Assembly (NCBI GenBank): GCA_020634565.1
Contig: JACKBN010000002.1
Coordinates: 124,001-188,000, forward strand
DNA length: 64,000 nt
Origin: Ardenticatenaceae bacterium
GTDB lineage: Bacteria; Chloroflexota; Anaerolineae; Promineifilales; Promineifilaceae
Reading direction: 5' to 3'
Shown: piece by piece, positions 1-7,846 of the stretch
Numbering within the stretch: position 1 is the stretch's first letter
How the letters are laid out: every line of letters starts with the position of its first letter
Translations under genes and position numbers: made by a program
Notes under the pieces: model-generated
What the model saw: only the letters and a program-made list of their open reading frames with translations
What the model was told of the DNA's origin: nothing
Databases searched by the model: none

Positions 1-116
1 TGGTCGATGGTGTTGGGCGTTAACGGCCGTTCCTGCAAATCGGCATAAAACGGGGCAATTTTGTCCCAGGGCCAATTCTTGAATTCCTCGATTGTGGGGG
101 GGAGTTGGGTAAACAT
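1..116 (-). CDS. N-terminus of probable M3-family oligoendopeptidase (partial)
   Basis: The first 38 codons of a gene reading off the left edge. The visible peptide starts MFTQLPPTIEEF and contains FYADLQERPLTP, which resembles the N-terminal helical segment of M3 (PepF/oligoendopeptidase F-like) zinc peptidases of Chloroflexota. The HExxH zinc site would lie outside the window, so the family call rests on the N-terminus alone. GGAG six bases upstream of the ATG supports this start, and a TTGACA/TATTAT promoter lies about 70 bases further up. Another helical cytosolic enzyme cannot be excluded. Confidence 0.45.
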   Translation of the reverse strand, partial: MFTQLPPTIEEFKNWPWDKIAPFYADLQERPLTPNTID

Positions 117-182
117 GATCGCTCCAGTTGAATGGTTTGTTTAACTTGACTTAATCATTTAAATAATTTTAAATGCACGGCG

Positions 183-210
183 ATAATAAATGAAAACGAG
201 GGATTGTCAA
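183..210 (-). promoter_or_regulatory. Sigma70-type promoter for the left-edge gene
   Basis: On the minus strand TTGACA (210-205) is followed after 16 bases by TATTAT (188-183). It points toward the partial peptidase gene and leaves a leader of about 60 bases. The 16-base spacing is the same as in the promoter of the SDR gene near 3.6 kb. Confidence 0.6.
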
Positions 211-215
211 GGTTT

Positions 216-665
216 TTAGGTATCTGTGGGCAGGGTATCACCGAAGGAACGGCCGTACCAAATGAGGAAAATGATCAGTCCGAAAGGCCCGGTCATTAGC
301 GTGAAAAGCAGGGCGGGGATGCGCACCCAAGCGGGCGCGTTTAGGCGGCGGCACTGGCGGAAAATCCACGCGCCGGTGAACAAATCGAGCGCCAGCATGT
401 GCGCCCAGCCTGCCAGCGCGCCCTGTGGACTGCTCAACCCGGTGCGCACGCCCTCCAAGCTCATGATGTCCAGCTTGACCTCGCCACCGCTGTTTTGGTC
501 CTGCCGCACGGCGTTGATGATCGCCAGGACGTAATGCGCTGCAGCGATGGCCAACACGCTGCTGGAGCGGCTGGCCCGCTCGGTGAGGGGATGGTTGGGG
601 GCAAACATCATCGCCAGCCAGAGCGGCATGGGGAACGTGTTGAGATATTTGAAGAAGGTTTCCAT
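216..665 (-). CDS. ABA4-like (DUF4281) membrane protein
   Basis: A membrane protein of about 149 residues with four hydrophobic segments. The motif GALAGWAHMLALDLFTG in the middle and TGPFGLIIFLIWY near the end match the ABA4-like family, named for the plant protein needed for neoxanthin formation; bacterial members are uncharacterised. The start at 665 is preferred over 674 because AAGGA lies seven bases before it, whereas the upstream ATG overlaps that ribosome site. It is the last gene of a four-gene run (SDR, SRPBCC, CrtI-like oxidoreductase, ABA4-like). The CrtI-like neighbour makes a carotenoid or other isoprenoid substrate plausible, but this is inference. Confidence 0.75.
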   Translation of the reverse strand: METFFKYLNTFPMPLWLAMMFAPNHPLTERASRSSSVLAIAAAHYVLAIINAVRQDQNSGGEVKLDIMSLEGVRTGLSSPQGALAGWAHMLALDLFTGAWIFRQCRRLNAPAWVRIPALLFTLMTGPFGLIIFLIWYGRSFGDTLPTDT

Positions 666-686
666 CAAAGTCATCCTTTTTGGAAT

Positions 687-757
687 GGGACGCAGATAAA
701 CGCTGATGACGCGGATTTTTTTTGATCTGCGTTAATCCGCGTTTATCAGCGTTCTAT
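687..757. repeat. Palindromic element, GACGC-GAT family, copy 1
   Basis: About 70 bases whose left arm (ggacgcagataaacgctgat) is the approximate reverse complement of its right arm (gttaatccgcgtttatcagc). Each arm is an imperfect tandem of a 9-12-base unit built on GACGC/GGAT. It fills the gap between the ABA4-like and CrtI-like genes. The last codons of the CrtI-like gene, encoding NRTLINAD and the stop, lie inside it. Related copies are at 2858, 12801 and 41294. Confidence 0.75.
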
Positions 758-2276
758 TTTGAGTTTGGGAAAAACCATGCTGCCAAAAGCGAAACGGCCG
801 TTCCATCCGACTCATTCTTTCCACCAAATTGGCCACGCGCAGGCCGCCCAGCGTGACGCCCGCGGTGGATTGGCCGGGGAAGATGGAGTCGCCCACCAGC
901 CACACATTGTCGATGCCAGTAGATGGTCCGCGCGCCTGCAAGATTGATTTTTGCGCAAAACCACCCACCATGCCAGACGGCCGTCTCGTGTAAAACTCAA
1001 ACGTCACTGGCGTACCCGGCAGGCAGAGGGTGATGGCGTTGCGCAGGCCGGGCAGAGCGGTCTCGGCAGCGGTAAGCAGGCGTTCCGTGTACTCGTCGCG
1101 GCGGGCGTGGTAAGCGGCCTTGTCACCGTGACGCAGCTGCCACCAGGGGGCAATCGCCGTGTGCGTTGAAAGCGTGAGGGCGCGATGGCCTGCCGGCGCG
1201 CGGCTGGCATCTTCGGGATCGGACATGGACACAAAGACGGAGTTACCTTCGCCTAACGGCCGTTCCGCATCCACAATAATTTGGTGATGTCCGGCGCTTG
1301 TTTGCGGCAGTTTTGCCGCGTCTACGCCCAGATACAGCGTGAACGCACCCCAGGTAGCTTCCCGCTGGCGTACTTCTTTGGCCATTTTGGCTGGCGCATT
1401 TTCGCCCAGCACATTGCGCAGCGCCCACGGGGTGAGGTTGGCCAGAATGTTGTCGGCCTCGACGCGTAATCCTTTATTGGTGCGGACGGCGGCGGCACGG
1501 CCGTTTTTCATCTCAATTTCCGTTACCTGCTGGCGGAAAAGCACCTCGCCGCTGTTTTGGCGAATCCAGTTCACCAGCGTGTCCGCCAGCGCGCCGATGC
1601 CACCTCGGACGTGGTTGACGCCGCGCCGGGGTAAATCGAGCGCCGCGCTGCCGTAAAGCGCGTTCGCTTCACTGCTGGTGGTTTGGGCGGAGATAAGCAG
1701 TTGGGCATCGACAAAGGCGTGGAAGAGCGGATCGTTGCTGGGCATGAGGCTGCCAATGGTGCGTAGCAGGTAGGGCAAGGAGCGCAAAGTTTGGGGACGC
1801 ACGGCACGAGCTAGTGTGTAAATGTCGTGTAGCGATTCTGGTGGCCAGGGAAACGGTCGTGACGAGACGTCCCAGGAAATATCGGCGAGCATTTCTAGCG
1901 TTTGCCAGAAGCGTTCGGTGCCGGGGAAGGCGGCTTGGCGTTCGGCTTGCCACTGCTGCGCATCGGCCCATTGGGTGACGGAACGGCCGTCTGGCAAATG
2001 CACCACCCACGCCGGATCAATGGGATGGATGGGCCAGGTCAGCCCCAGCGCTTCGGCCACGCGGGCGTGAGGGCCACCGGAAGCAAAGCCGCCCGCCAGC
2101 GTCGCGCCCGCATCGAAGCGGAACTTTTGGTGATAAAAGGTGCCAGCGCAGCCGCCAGGATAGACGTGTGCTTCCAGCACAGTGACGCGGTGTCCAGCCT
2201 TGAGTAGCAGCGCCCCAGCGGTCAATCCGCCAATGCCGGCGCCAATTATGAGGGTGTGAGGGGAGGAGTTTGTCAT
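732..2276 (-). CDS. CrtI/CrtISO-like FAD-dependent carotenoid oxidoreductase
   Basis: About 514 residues. The N-terminus has the FAD-binding Rossmann motif GAGIGGLTAG followed by the E-x-PGG segment (EAHVYPGGCAGT) typical of phytoene desaturases and carotenoid isomerases. The C-terminal VGDSIFPGQSTAG is the second FAD-contact motif of the same superfamily. Length fits CrtI, CrtD or CrtISO-type enzymes; which reaction it performs cannot be read from sequence. The start at 2276 (MTNSSPHT) is chosen because the extra 14 codons of the longer frame lie inside a palindromic repeat. The last residues also come from a repeat, so the true C-terminus may have been extended. No crtB-like synthase is visible nearby. 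Confidence 0.8.
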   Translation of the reverse strand: MTNSSPHTLIIGAGIGGLTAGALLLKAGHRVTVLEAHVYPGGCAGTFYHQKFRFDAGATLAGGFASGGPHARVAEALGLTWPIHPIDPAWVVHLPDGRSVTQWADAQQWQAERQAAFPGTERFWQTLEMLADISWDVSSRPFPWPPESLHDIYTLARAVRPQTLRSLPYLLRTIGSLMPSNDPLFHAFVDAQLLISAQTTSSEANALYGSAALDLPRRGVNHVRGGIGALADTLVNWIRQNSGEVLFRQQVTEIEMKNGRAAAVRTNKGLRVEADNILANLTPWALRNVLGENAPAKMAKEVRQREATWGAFTLYLGVDAAKLPQTSAGHHQIIVDAERPLGEGNSVFVSMSDPEDASRAPAGHRALTLSTHTAIAPWWQLRHGDKAAYHARRDEYTERLLTAAETALPGLRNAITLCLPGTPVTFEFYTRRPSGMVGGFAQKSILQARGPSTGIDNVWLVGDSIFPGQSTAGVTLGGLRVANLVERMSRMERPFRFWQHGFSQTQNRTLINAD

Positions 2277-2293
2277 AGGTTTAGTTGCTGGTG

Positions 2294-2378
2294 AGTTTGC
2301 AAGTGTGCAAGTCTTCAAGTTTGCAAGTGAAATGCACGATTGTGGATCACTTGCTTACTTGCCCCTTGCAAACTTGCT
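2294..2378. repeat. Palindromic element, TTGCAAGTG family
   Basis: The left arm repeats a TTGCAAGT-like unit about four times and the right arm carries the complementary CACTTG/CTTGCAAACTTG units, giving a potential cruciform. It separates the CrtI-like and SRPBCC genes. Its right part encodes the last residues of the SRPBCC protein (ESSKFARGK and the stop). Confidence 0.7.
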
Positions 2379-2843
2379 ACTCTCTTGCGCTTTACCTGCC
2401 TGCTGCCCCACGTACCAGCGGGTGAGCAGCTTGCGGGCGGTGAACAGGCCCCATAGGCCGGATTTGTTGAACAATATGCGGGTAAGCAGTCCGGTTAGAC
2501 CTGGTTTGTGGCGATATTCGATATGTTCGTGAACTTCGGTTTTTTGGGGAGAAACGGCCGTAAACCGGTGCGTATGCTGCCAAAATTCAAGCGGCCCTTT
2601 GGCTTGCGTGTCGGTAAAGCCATTGACGGACACATTGGAATGGATCGCCAGCCAGCGCAGCGGCAGCGGCCCAAACCAGAGGGTGAATTCCGCCTCGGAG
2701 CCTTCGCCCAACGGCTCAAAGCGGTGAATTTGCACAAAGATAGGCGGCGGCGACAGCTTTTTCAGGATGCGCGTGTCGTGGTGGAAGTTGGAAACGGCCG
2801 TTACTGGCGCGTCTACGGTGAATTTATAGTCGAATACAGGCAT
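2355..2843 (-). CDS. SRPBCC-fold (START-like) ligand-binding protein
   Basis: A cytosolic protein of about 162 residues. It opens with MPVFDYKFTVDAPVTAVSNF, the first strand and helix of the SRPBCC (Bet v1/polyketide cyclase) fold, and has HEHIEYRHKPG near the middle of the second half. Such proteins bind or cyclise hydrophobic ligands. It sits between an SDR and a CrtI-like oxidoreductase, so a shared isoprenoid or carotenoid substrate is a reasonable guess. The start at 2843 is preferred over an upstream TTG. The final ten or so residues are encoded by a palindromic repeat and are probably not part of the ancestral protein. Confidence 0.7.
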   Translation of the reverse strand: MPVFDYKFTVDAPVTAVSNFHHDTRILKKLSPPPIFVQIHRFEPLGEGSEAEFTLWFGPLPLRWLAIHSNVSVNGFTDTQAKGPLEFWQHTHRFTAVSPQKTEVHEHIEYRHKPGLTGLLTRILFNKSGLWGLFTARKLLTRWYVGQQAGKAQESSKFARGK

Positions 2844-2857
2844 GAGATTTTCCAATT

Positions 2858-2928
2858 AGGACGCTGATGAACGCGGATAAACGCTGATTTTTTCTAATCT
2901 GTGAAAATCTGTGTTTATCAGTGTCCTA
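2858..2928. repeat. Palindromic element, GACGC-GAT family, copy 2
   Basis: The left arm reads ggacgctgatgaacgcggat and the right arm returns the complement (tctgtgtttatcagtgtcct) with several mismatches. It fills the gap between the SRPBCC and SDR genes of the same run, so every gap in this four-gene operon holds such an element. Confidence 0.7.
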
Positions 2929-2937
2929 TTCTTTTTG

Positions 2938-3576
2938 TTAAACTAAATCCAGTTGGCCGCTGTGACCTTTTTCGTAGGCGGCGAGGATGCGCTTGGCGAC
3001 TTTCTCGGGTGGGGCGGCGTCTTTGGGAAGGCGCAGTGGCAGTTTGTCCCAGAATGGTGTAGCGACCGCGCCGGGTCGCACCAGGGTGATTTTCTTACCG
3101 CGCAGCTCTTTTTGCAGCGAGGCGACAAATGCTTCCAGCCCCGCTTTAGCGGCCACGTAAGCGGAAAATTTGGGCAGCTTCAATCGCTCGCTGACCGCGC
3201 CAAGGTAAACCAGATGGGCGTCATCGGCCAGCAGGGGGAGGCTGTGTTTGGTGGCTAAAAAGGGGCCGGTGAGATTGGCTTCTAGCTGTCGCTGCCAGCT
3301 GGCGCTGTCCAGGTCGGCAACGGCCGTTGTTTCAATATCTCCCACGGCGTAAATCCACAAATCAATTTGGTCCACTTCGAGGCTAGCGGCGCGAACGGCC
3401 GTTTGCACCTCAAACTCACGGCTCACGTCAGCCGCTAAGACATGTTCAACCAGACCTTCCATCTCAGTTGGCTGGCGGCAAATGCCAATGGTGGTCCAGC
3501 CTGCGTGTTTGAGTTCTGTGGCGATGGCGCGGCCAATGCCGCCGTTGACGCCCCAAATCATTGCCGTTTTGTTCAT
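2938..3576 (-). CDS. SDR-family NAD(P)-dependent oxidoreductase
   Basis: 212 residues with a Rossmann N-terminus GVNGGIGRAIATEL (TGxxxGxG variant). The NAG motif region is IYAVGD, and the catalytic YxxxK appears as YVAAKAGLE, with an upstream catalytic Ser in LGAVSERLK. Length is somewhat short for classical SDRs (about 250). Substrate unknown. It is the first gene of the operon that continues with SRPBCC, CrtI-like and ABA4-like genes. A GGAGG ribosome site lies ahead of the ATG, and a consensus promoter upstream supports it as the operon start. Confidence 0.85.
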   Translation of the reverse strand: MNKTAMIWGVNGGIGRAIATELKHAGWTTIGICRQPTEMEGLVEHVLAADVSREFEVQTAVRAASLEVDQIDLWIYAVGDIETTAVADLDSASWQRQLEANLTGPFLATKHSLPLLADDAHLVYLGAVSERLKLPKFSAYVAAKAGLEAFVASLQKELRGKKITLVRPGAVATPFWDKLPLRLPKDAAPPEKVAKRILAAYEKGHSGQLDLV

Positions 3577-3602
3577 AAAGAATTGCCTCCAAGATGGTTA
3601 AA

Positions 3603-3630
3603 ATTATAGCAATTGCACAACTTTTGTCAA
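3603..3630 (-). promoter_or_regulatory. Consensus sigma70 promoter of the SDR/carotenoid-type operon
   Basis: On the minus strand a perfect TTGACA (3630-3625) is followed after 16 bases by a perfect TATAAT (3608-3603). The leader then carries GGAGG before the ATG at 3576. This is the best-looking leadered promoter in the window. Confidence 0.75.
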
Positions 3631-3674
3631 TATATCGACCGGAATATGGACAAATTCTAATCGGAAATGTGGAC

Positions 3675-3712
3675 AAAAAAAGAATGCGCCCTGGCAATCC
3701 CAGGGCGCATTC
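3675..3712 (-). terminator. Rho-independent terminator of the FAS1 lipoprotein gene
   Basis: Perfect 13-bp stem (gaatgcgccctgg at 3682-3694 with its complement at 3700-3712) and a 5-base loop. On the minus strand it is followed directly by a run of seven T. It lies about 100 bases after the stop of the fasciclin gene. Confidence 0.85.
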
Positions 3713-3809
3713 AGATTAGTGAGGAGAAATTTATTATCCTGTATTTCCCCGGAAAACGTTCGAGAATACGATGTTTACAGGAGCATTTTCCGGGGAAATG
3801 TTGTGCTTA

Positions 3810-4841
3810 CTATGGCAGCAGCACGCCGTCGATGACGTGAATGATGCCGTTGGATGCTTGAATATCGGTGATGATGACTTGCACGGTGTCGTTGAGGAAG
3901 ACTTCGCCATCTTCTGTGACGGTGATGGTGACATCAGCGCCGTTCAGCGTGGTGGCCGATTCCAGCGTGACAACCGTTTCGGCCGGTACTGCGCCGTCAA
4001 CCACGTGGTACAGCAGGATGTCGGTCAGGGCGCCTTCCGGATCTTCCAATAGACCTTCTACAGTGCCCTCAGGCAGTGCGGCAAAGGCGTCATCGGTTGG
4101 GGCGAAAACGGTGAATTCACCTTCGCCAGAGAGGGTTTCCACCAGGCCAGCAGCGTCTAAAGCGGCGACCAGAGTGGTGAAACGGCCGTCTTCCACAGCA
4201 ATTTCAGCGATGGAGGGTGCATCTTCCATCATTTCTTCTTCAGCAGACATGCTCGGCGGCAGCAGCACGGTGTCGATGACGTGAATTACACCATTGGATG
4301 CTTCGATGTCGGTGATGATGACCTGGGTGGTCTCATTCAGGAACACGTTGCCGTCCGCAACGGTGATGGCGACATCTTCGCCTTGGAGCGTGGTAGCGGA
4401 CTCCAGCGTCACTACCGTTTCAGCCATGACGGCACCGTCAACAACGTGGTAAAGCAGCACGTCGGTCAGGGCGCCTTCGGGGTCAGCCAGCAGGCTGTCC
4501 AGGGTGCCCTCGGGCAATGCGGCAAAGGCATCGTCGGTGGGGGCAAATACGGTGAAGGAACCTTCGCCGGAGAGTGTTTCAGCCAGGCCAGCCGCTTCAA
4601 CGGCCGTAACCAGCGTAGTAAAACGGCCGTCTGCAACCGCAATGTCCACGATGCTGTTCATTTCTTCCATTGATTCTTCTTCCATCGGTTCTGCGGTTGG
4701 TTCTTCAGCCATTGCTTCTTCGGTCGGGGCTGCTTCCGTTGTTGGCTCAGCAGTCGGCTCGGTGACTTCTTCGCTGCCGCCACAGGCTACCAGCACAAGG
4801 CTAAGTATCAAGAGAACAATAAGCGTTTTTAGGTTTTTCAT
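3810..4841 (-). CDS. Lipoprotein with two fasciclin (FAS1) domains
   Basis: 343 residues. The N-terminus is a lipoprotein signal peptide with lipobox LVAC (Cys at about residue 20), followed by an acidic Thr/Glu/Pro-rich linker to about residue 60. Two FAS1 domains follow (about 62-195 and 205-343). Each carries the H1-type segment GRFTTLVTAVEAAGL or GRFTTLVAALDAAGL, FTVFAPTDDAFAALPEGT, and the H2-type NGVIHVID or NGIIHVID. The two domains are nearly identical in places, which points to internal duplication. FAS1 domains act in adhesion on the outer face of the cell. It is monocistronic with its own terminator; an inverted repeat lies in the leader. Confidence 0.9.
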   Translation of the reverse strand: MKNLKTLIVLLILSLVLVACGGSEEVTEPTAEPTTEAAPTEEAMAEEPTAEPMEEESMEEMNSIVDIAVADGRFTTLVTAVEAAGLAETLSGEGSFTVFAPTDDAFAALPEGTLDSLLADPEGALTDVLLYHVVDGAVMAETVVTLESATTLQGEDVAITVADGNVFLNETTQVIITDIEASNGVIHVIDTVLLPPSMSAEEEMMEDAPSIAEIAVEDGRFTTLVAALDAAGLVETLSGEGEFTVFAPTDDAFAALPEGTVEGLLEDPEGALTDILLYHVVDGAVPAETVVTLESATTLNGADVTITVTEDGEVFLNDTVQVIITDIQASNGIIHVIDGVLLP

Positions 4842-5227
4842 GATGTTCTTCTACTCCATTTTGTTTGTGATCGAACACAGCAAGTGTGAATTTTTAGTGT
4901 GGCTGTGTTCTAAAGCTTTTTTGTAAAATGATTGGTTTTTGTGCGCACAAATACCATTTTTTGCCGATTTTCTGGCTTGGGCGATTTGTCCGCCCTTTGC
5001 ACAGAATTACGACCGGCTGTCCGTTTTGTACTTATTCTGCAATGGTTTTGTTAAGGTTTAGCTCATAAACGGAGTAGAAACAGGCACAAAAAACGGTCGT
5101 TCCTCCTGTAAATTGCTTAAACACAAGATAGTGGGGGAACGGCCGTTTTCTTTTTTGGCCACAGAGAACACAGAGGAAAAAGAGAAAACCCCTCTTAAAT
5201 CTCTGTGCCCTCTGTGGCAAGATTTAT
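4842..5227. other. Gene-free stretch upstream of the FAS1 gene
   Basis: No coding frame is convincing here. It holds an interrupted inverted repeat at 4873-4910 (GAACACAGC with GCTGTGTTC) in the leader of the fasciclin gene, a GGAGT ribosome site at its left edge, an AT-rich stretch around 4915-4970, a short palindrome gtgcgcac near 4940, and a CCACAGAG-family palindrome next to the thioredoxin reductase stop. Confidence 0.5.
5158..5218. repeat. Palindromic element, CCACAGAG family, copy 1
   Basis: The left arm gccacagagaacacagagg and the right arm ctctgtgccctctgtggc are near-complements, each made of two CACAGAG-like units. It lies ten bases beyond the thioredoxin reductase stop codon. Other copies are at 9842, 34669 (inside a gene) and 39704, with a half copy at 23860. 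Confidence 0.75.
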
Positions 5228-6466
5228 TTAAACAGTCTTCAAATATTCGCGGATGAGCAAAGCGGCCGTGGCCCCTTCGCCTGCGGCGCTGGCGACCTGT
5301 TTGGTGCTGCCCGCTCGTACGTCTCCGGCGGCAAAAATGCCCGGTACGCTCGTTTCCAATGCGGACGGTTCACGACCGTCAAACTGGGGCAGCGGCTCAT
5401 CGTGGACCAAATCATGGCCGGTGACCATGAAGCCCCACTGGTTAAGCTGCACGTCACTTTCTGCCAAAAAGCCCGTGTTGGGCGTGAGTCCAATAAAAAT
5501 GAAGGTGCCGTCTACGGCCAACGTTTCTTCACTGTTGGTTTGGCTGTTGCGCAGCGTCAGCGCGTTCAATTTTGAATTGGCTCCGCTGAACTCAGCGACC
5601 TCGGTGTGCCAGCGGACCTCGATTTTTGGCTCGCTTAGCACCTTTTCCTGGATGATTTTGCTGGCGGTAAATTCGCCGCCGCGTACCAACAGGGTCACCT
5701 TGTCGGCAAACTTGGTTAGCAGCAAGCTCTCTTCCGTGGCGCTGTTGCCGCCGCCCACCACGGCAATCTCCTTGCCTTTGTAGAACGGGCCATCACAAGT
5801 GGCGCAAAAATGCACGCCCGCGCCGATGTAGTCGGATTCGCCCGGTACGTTGAGGCGGCGGTAGCGGCTGCCCGTGGCAATGAGCAGGGCGCGCCCGCTG
5901 TATTCGCTGCCGTCGGCGGTGGTGACGCAATGGTAATTGTCGTGGCTGTGGATGCCCGTGACGTCCTGCGCTTGCAGCAGCTCGACGCCGAATTTTTCGG
6001 CCTGCTGCCGCAGCCGGTTGGCAAAGTCGATGCCCTGGATGCTTTCCGGGAAGCCGGGCATGTTGTCCAGCTTTTCGGTGGCAGCAGCTTGTCCGCCTAG
6101 CGCGGCGCGCTCAATCACCAGCGTGTCGATGCCTTCGCGGGCGGTGTAGAGGGCGGTGGTTAGTCCGGCTGGCCCACCACCGACGATGACAAGATCATAA
6201 TGGTGGCGGCTGGCGGTGGTTTTGAGGCCGAGCTTCTGGGCCAGGTCAGCGTTGCTGGGTTCGGTAAGATGGCTGCCGTCGCCAAAAACGATGGTGGGGA
6301 TGATGCGCTTGCCACCGTTGGTGTCGATGACAAACTGCTCGGCGTCGGCGTCTTGCTCGATGTCGATCCAGTTGTAGGGGATTTGGTGTTCCCCCAGGAA
6401 TTGCTTGCTGCGGCGGCAGTCGGGGCACCAGTAGGCGCCATAAACGGTGATGGTTGGTTCGGACAT
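5228..6466 (-). CDS. Thioredoxin reductase with N-terminal glutaredoxin domain
   Basis: 412 residues. Residues 1-80 form a glutaredoxin-like domain with redox motif CPDC (Cys14, Cys17) and IIPTIVFGDG, including the cis-Pro. From residue 90 a low-molecular-weight thioredoxin reductase follows. Its FAD motif is GGGPAGLTTALY, the redox pair is CATC at 221-224, the NADPH motif is GGGNSATEESLL, and the C-terminal FAD segment is FAAGDVRAG. The fusion implies that reducing power passes from NADPH through CATC to the attached CPDC domain, making a self-contained disulfide reductase. AAGGAG before the ATG supports the start. It is unlinked to an obvious thioredoxin gene. Confidence 0.9.
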   Translation of the reverse strand: MSEPTITVYGAYWCPDCRRSKQFLGEHQIPYNWIDIEQDADAEQFVIDTNGGKRIIPTIVFGDGSHLTEPSNADLAQKLGLKTTASRHHYDLVIVGGGPAGLTTALYTAREGIDTLVIERAALGGQAAATEKLDNMPGFPESIQGIDFANRLRQQAEKFGVELLQAQDVTGIHSHDNYHCVTTADGSEYSGRALLIATGSRYRRLNVPGESDYIGAGVHFCATCDGPFYKGKEIAVVGGGNSATEESLLLTKFADKVTLLVRGGEFTASKIIQEKVLSEPKIEVRWHTEVAEFSGANSKLNALTLRNSQTNSEETLAVDGTFIFIGLTPNTGFLAESDVQLNQWGFMVTGHDLVHDEPLPQFDGREPSALETSVPGIFAAGDVRAGSTKQVASAAGEGATAALLIREYLKTV

Positions 6467-6640
6467 GGATTCTCCTTGTGTAAATGGGACGCAGATTTAT
6501 ACAGATTGAATCAATTTCAGTTGAGGATAAATAAATTGATCCAATCTTTCCGTCAATTGCGTAAGTCGTTTGTTTATTATTTTGGGAACATTACAGCTGT
6601 GTCGTCTCTGCCTCAATAGATGGCGTGTCTGCGCGAAAAA

Positions 6641-7765
6641 TTACGAACCAGTTTGCAAATTGCTTTCTTTGAAGAGGGAGGCGAAGTGGTGGAAGCGATC
6701 GGCATTGGAGAGAACATCGGTGTTGTCGCAAAGCTGGTCCAGATTGCCGAGGCCGTGCGGCAGGGCACGCACGGTGGGGTCCTGAATCTGGCTGTAGAGG
6801 GCGCTGGCGTATTGGTCGCTGTGAATGATGCGATACGGCCGTTCATGAAAAAAGTGTACCTCAGCCGGTAACGGCTCAGTTAATTGCAATTCATTGTGCC
6901 ATCGTGCCAGGTACAGGTACGCCTCGTTGAGAGCGGCTTCGCGCGTTTGCCAATTGTCAGCTTGCCAGACTTTGGCAAATAGCGGTTGCAGATCGCTGGC
7001 GCAGGTGAGGCGGGCGAAGGCGGTGCCGAACCATTTAGGGTAAGGGGCGTACTTCTTCTCCAGCAAAAAGGCGAGCCGCATGATATTCTGCACCTGCCGC
7101 GCCGCCAAAATGCGGGAGCCAAGATCGTCGCCTACGTCGCCAGTGCGGCTGACAAATACATCTTCCTGGGCGATGCGGGTCCATTGCCCGGCTAGCAGGT
7201 AGAGCCAGAGGTCGTGCGGGTAAAAGTGCAGCGTTTGGCGCAGTTGGGTCATCTCGCCGAGGCTGTCGTGGAAGAGACGGCCGTTTCTTACCGTGCCTAA
7301 CATCTGTGACGGCAAACACAACCAATCGACGGGTTGCATGGGCTGGTTGAGATTCAGGGCCAGATAACTGTGGGCAAAGCGGGCGGCAGTGGTTATTTTG
7401 ATGGCGTGGTTGACGGGTGGCGCGTCAATGAAGGTGAGGTTGAGCGTGTTGTCATCATGACGGCCGTAATGGGTGGGATAGCCGCGAAAAGTGAGGGGCA
7501 GCTCATTTTTGAGCAGCGCGTCGATGGCGGGGGCCATTTCGACAAAATCCGCTTCGGCCAGAAAGATGGTGCCGCGCGGTCCCCAATCGTGGTCGCGGGA
7601 TTGGGGGGTGTCGAAGCCGAGCACATCGGAGCCGCCGCCGAGCCGCCCGGCAGCGTAGCGCAGGTTGGGGAAATGGTGGTCGAGTAACGGCCGTACCGCT
7701 TCCGCAAAAAATTGCTCGCACAAATCCAGCCCTTTGATAAAGGGCAATTTCAAAATCTCGTTCAT
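6641..7765 (-). CDS. DUF4037 nucleotidyltransferase-like protein
   Basis: About 374 residues. The segment GGGSDVLGFDTPQSRDHDWG carries the GS...D.D pattern of the nucleotidyltransferase fold as it appears in DUF4037 proteins. The rest is helical. Biochemical role unknown; relatives are often annotated near kanamycin-nucleotidyltransferase-like folds, but resistance activity should not be assumed. The start at 7765 (MNEILKLP) has GGAGG six bases upstream; the longer frame reading lacks one. It is divergent from the gene at 7847. Confidence 0.75.
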   Translation of the reverse strand: MNEILKLPFIKGLDLCEQFFAEAVRPLLDHHFPNLRYAAGRLGGGSDVLGFDTPQSRDHDWGPRGTIFLAEADFVEMAPAIDALLKNELPLTFRGYPTHYGRHDDNTLNLTFIDAPPVNHAIKITTAARFAHSYLALNLNQPMQPVDWLCLPSQMLGTVRNGRLFHDSLGEMTQLRQTLHFYPHDLWLYLLAGQWTRIAQEDVFVSRTGDVGDDLGSRILAARQVQNIMRLAFLLEKKYAPYPKWFGTAFARLTCASDLQPLFAKVWQADNWQTREAALNEAYLYLARWHNELQLTEPLPAEVHFFHERPYRIIHSDQYASALYSQIQDPTVRALPHGLGNLDQLCDNTDVLSNADRFHHFASLFKESNLQTGS

Positions 7766-7808
7766 TTTAGCCTCCGTTGATCCGAATTTAATTCTAGCCA
7801 ATCCTTGC

Positions 7809-7814
7809 TATAAT
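7809..7814 (+). promoter_or_regulatory. TATAAT -10 box upstream of the 7847 gene
   Basis: A perfect TATAAT sits 32 bases before the ATG at 7847, with GGAG between. No good -35 hexamer is present at 16-18 bases, so the promoter call is moderate. Confidence 0.4.
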
Positions 7815-7846
7815 CCTAATCTGGAACTTTCGTGGAGACTCAAAAG

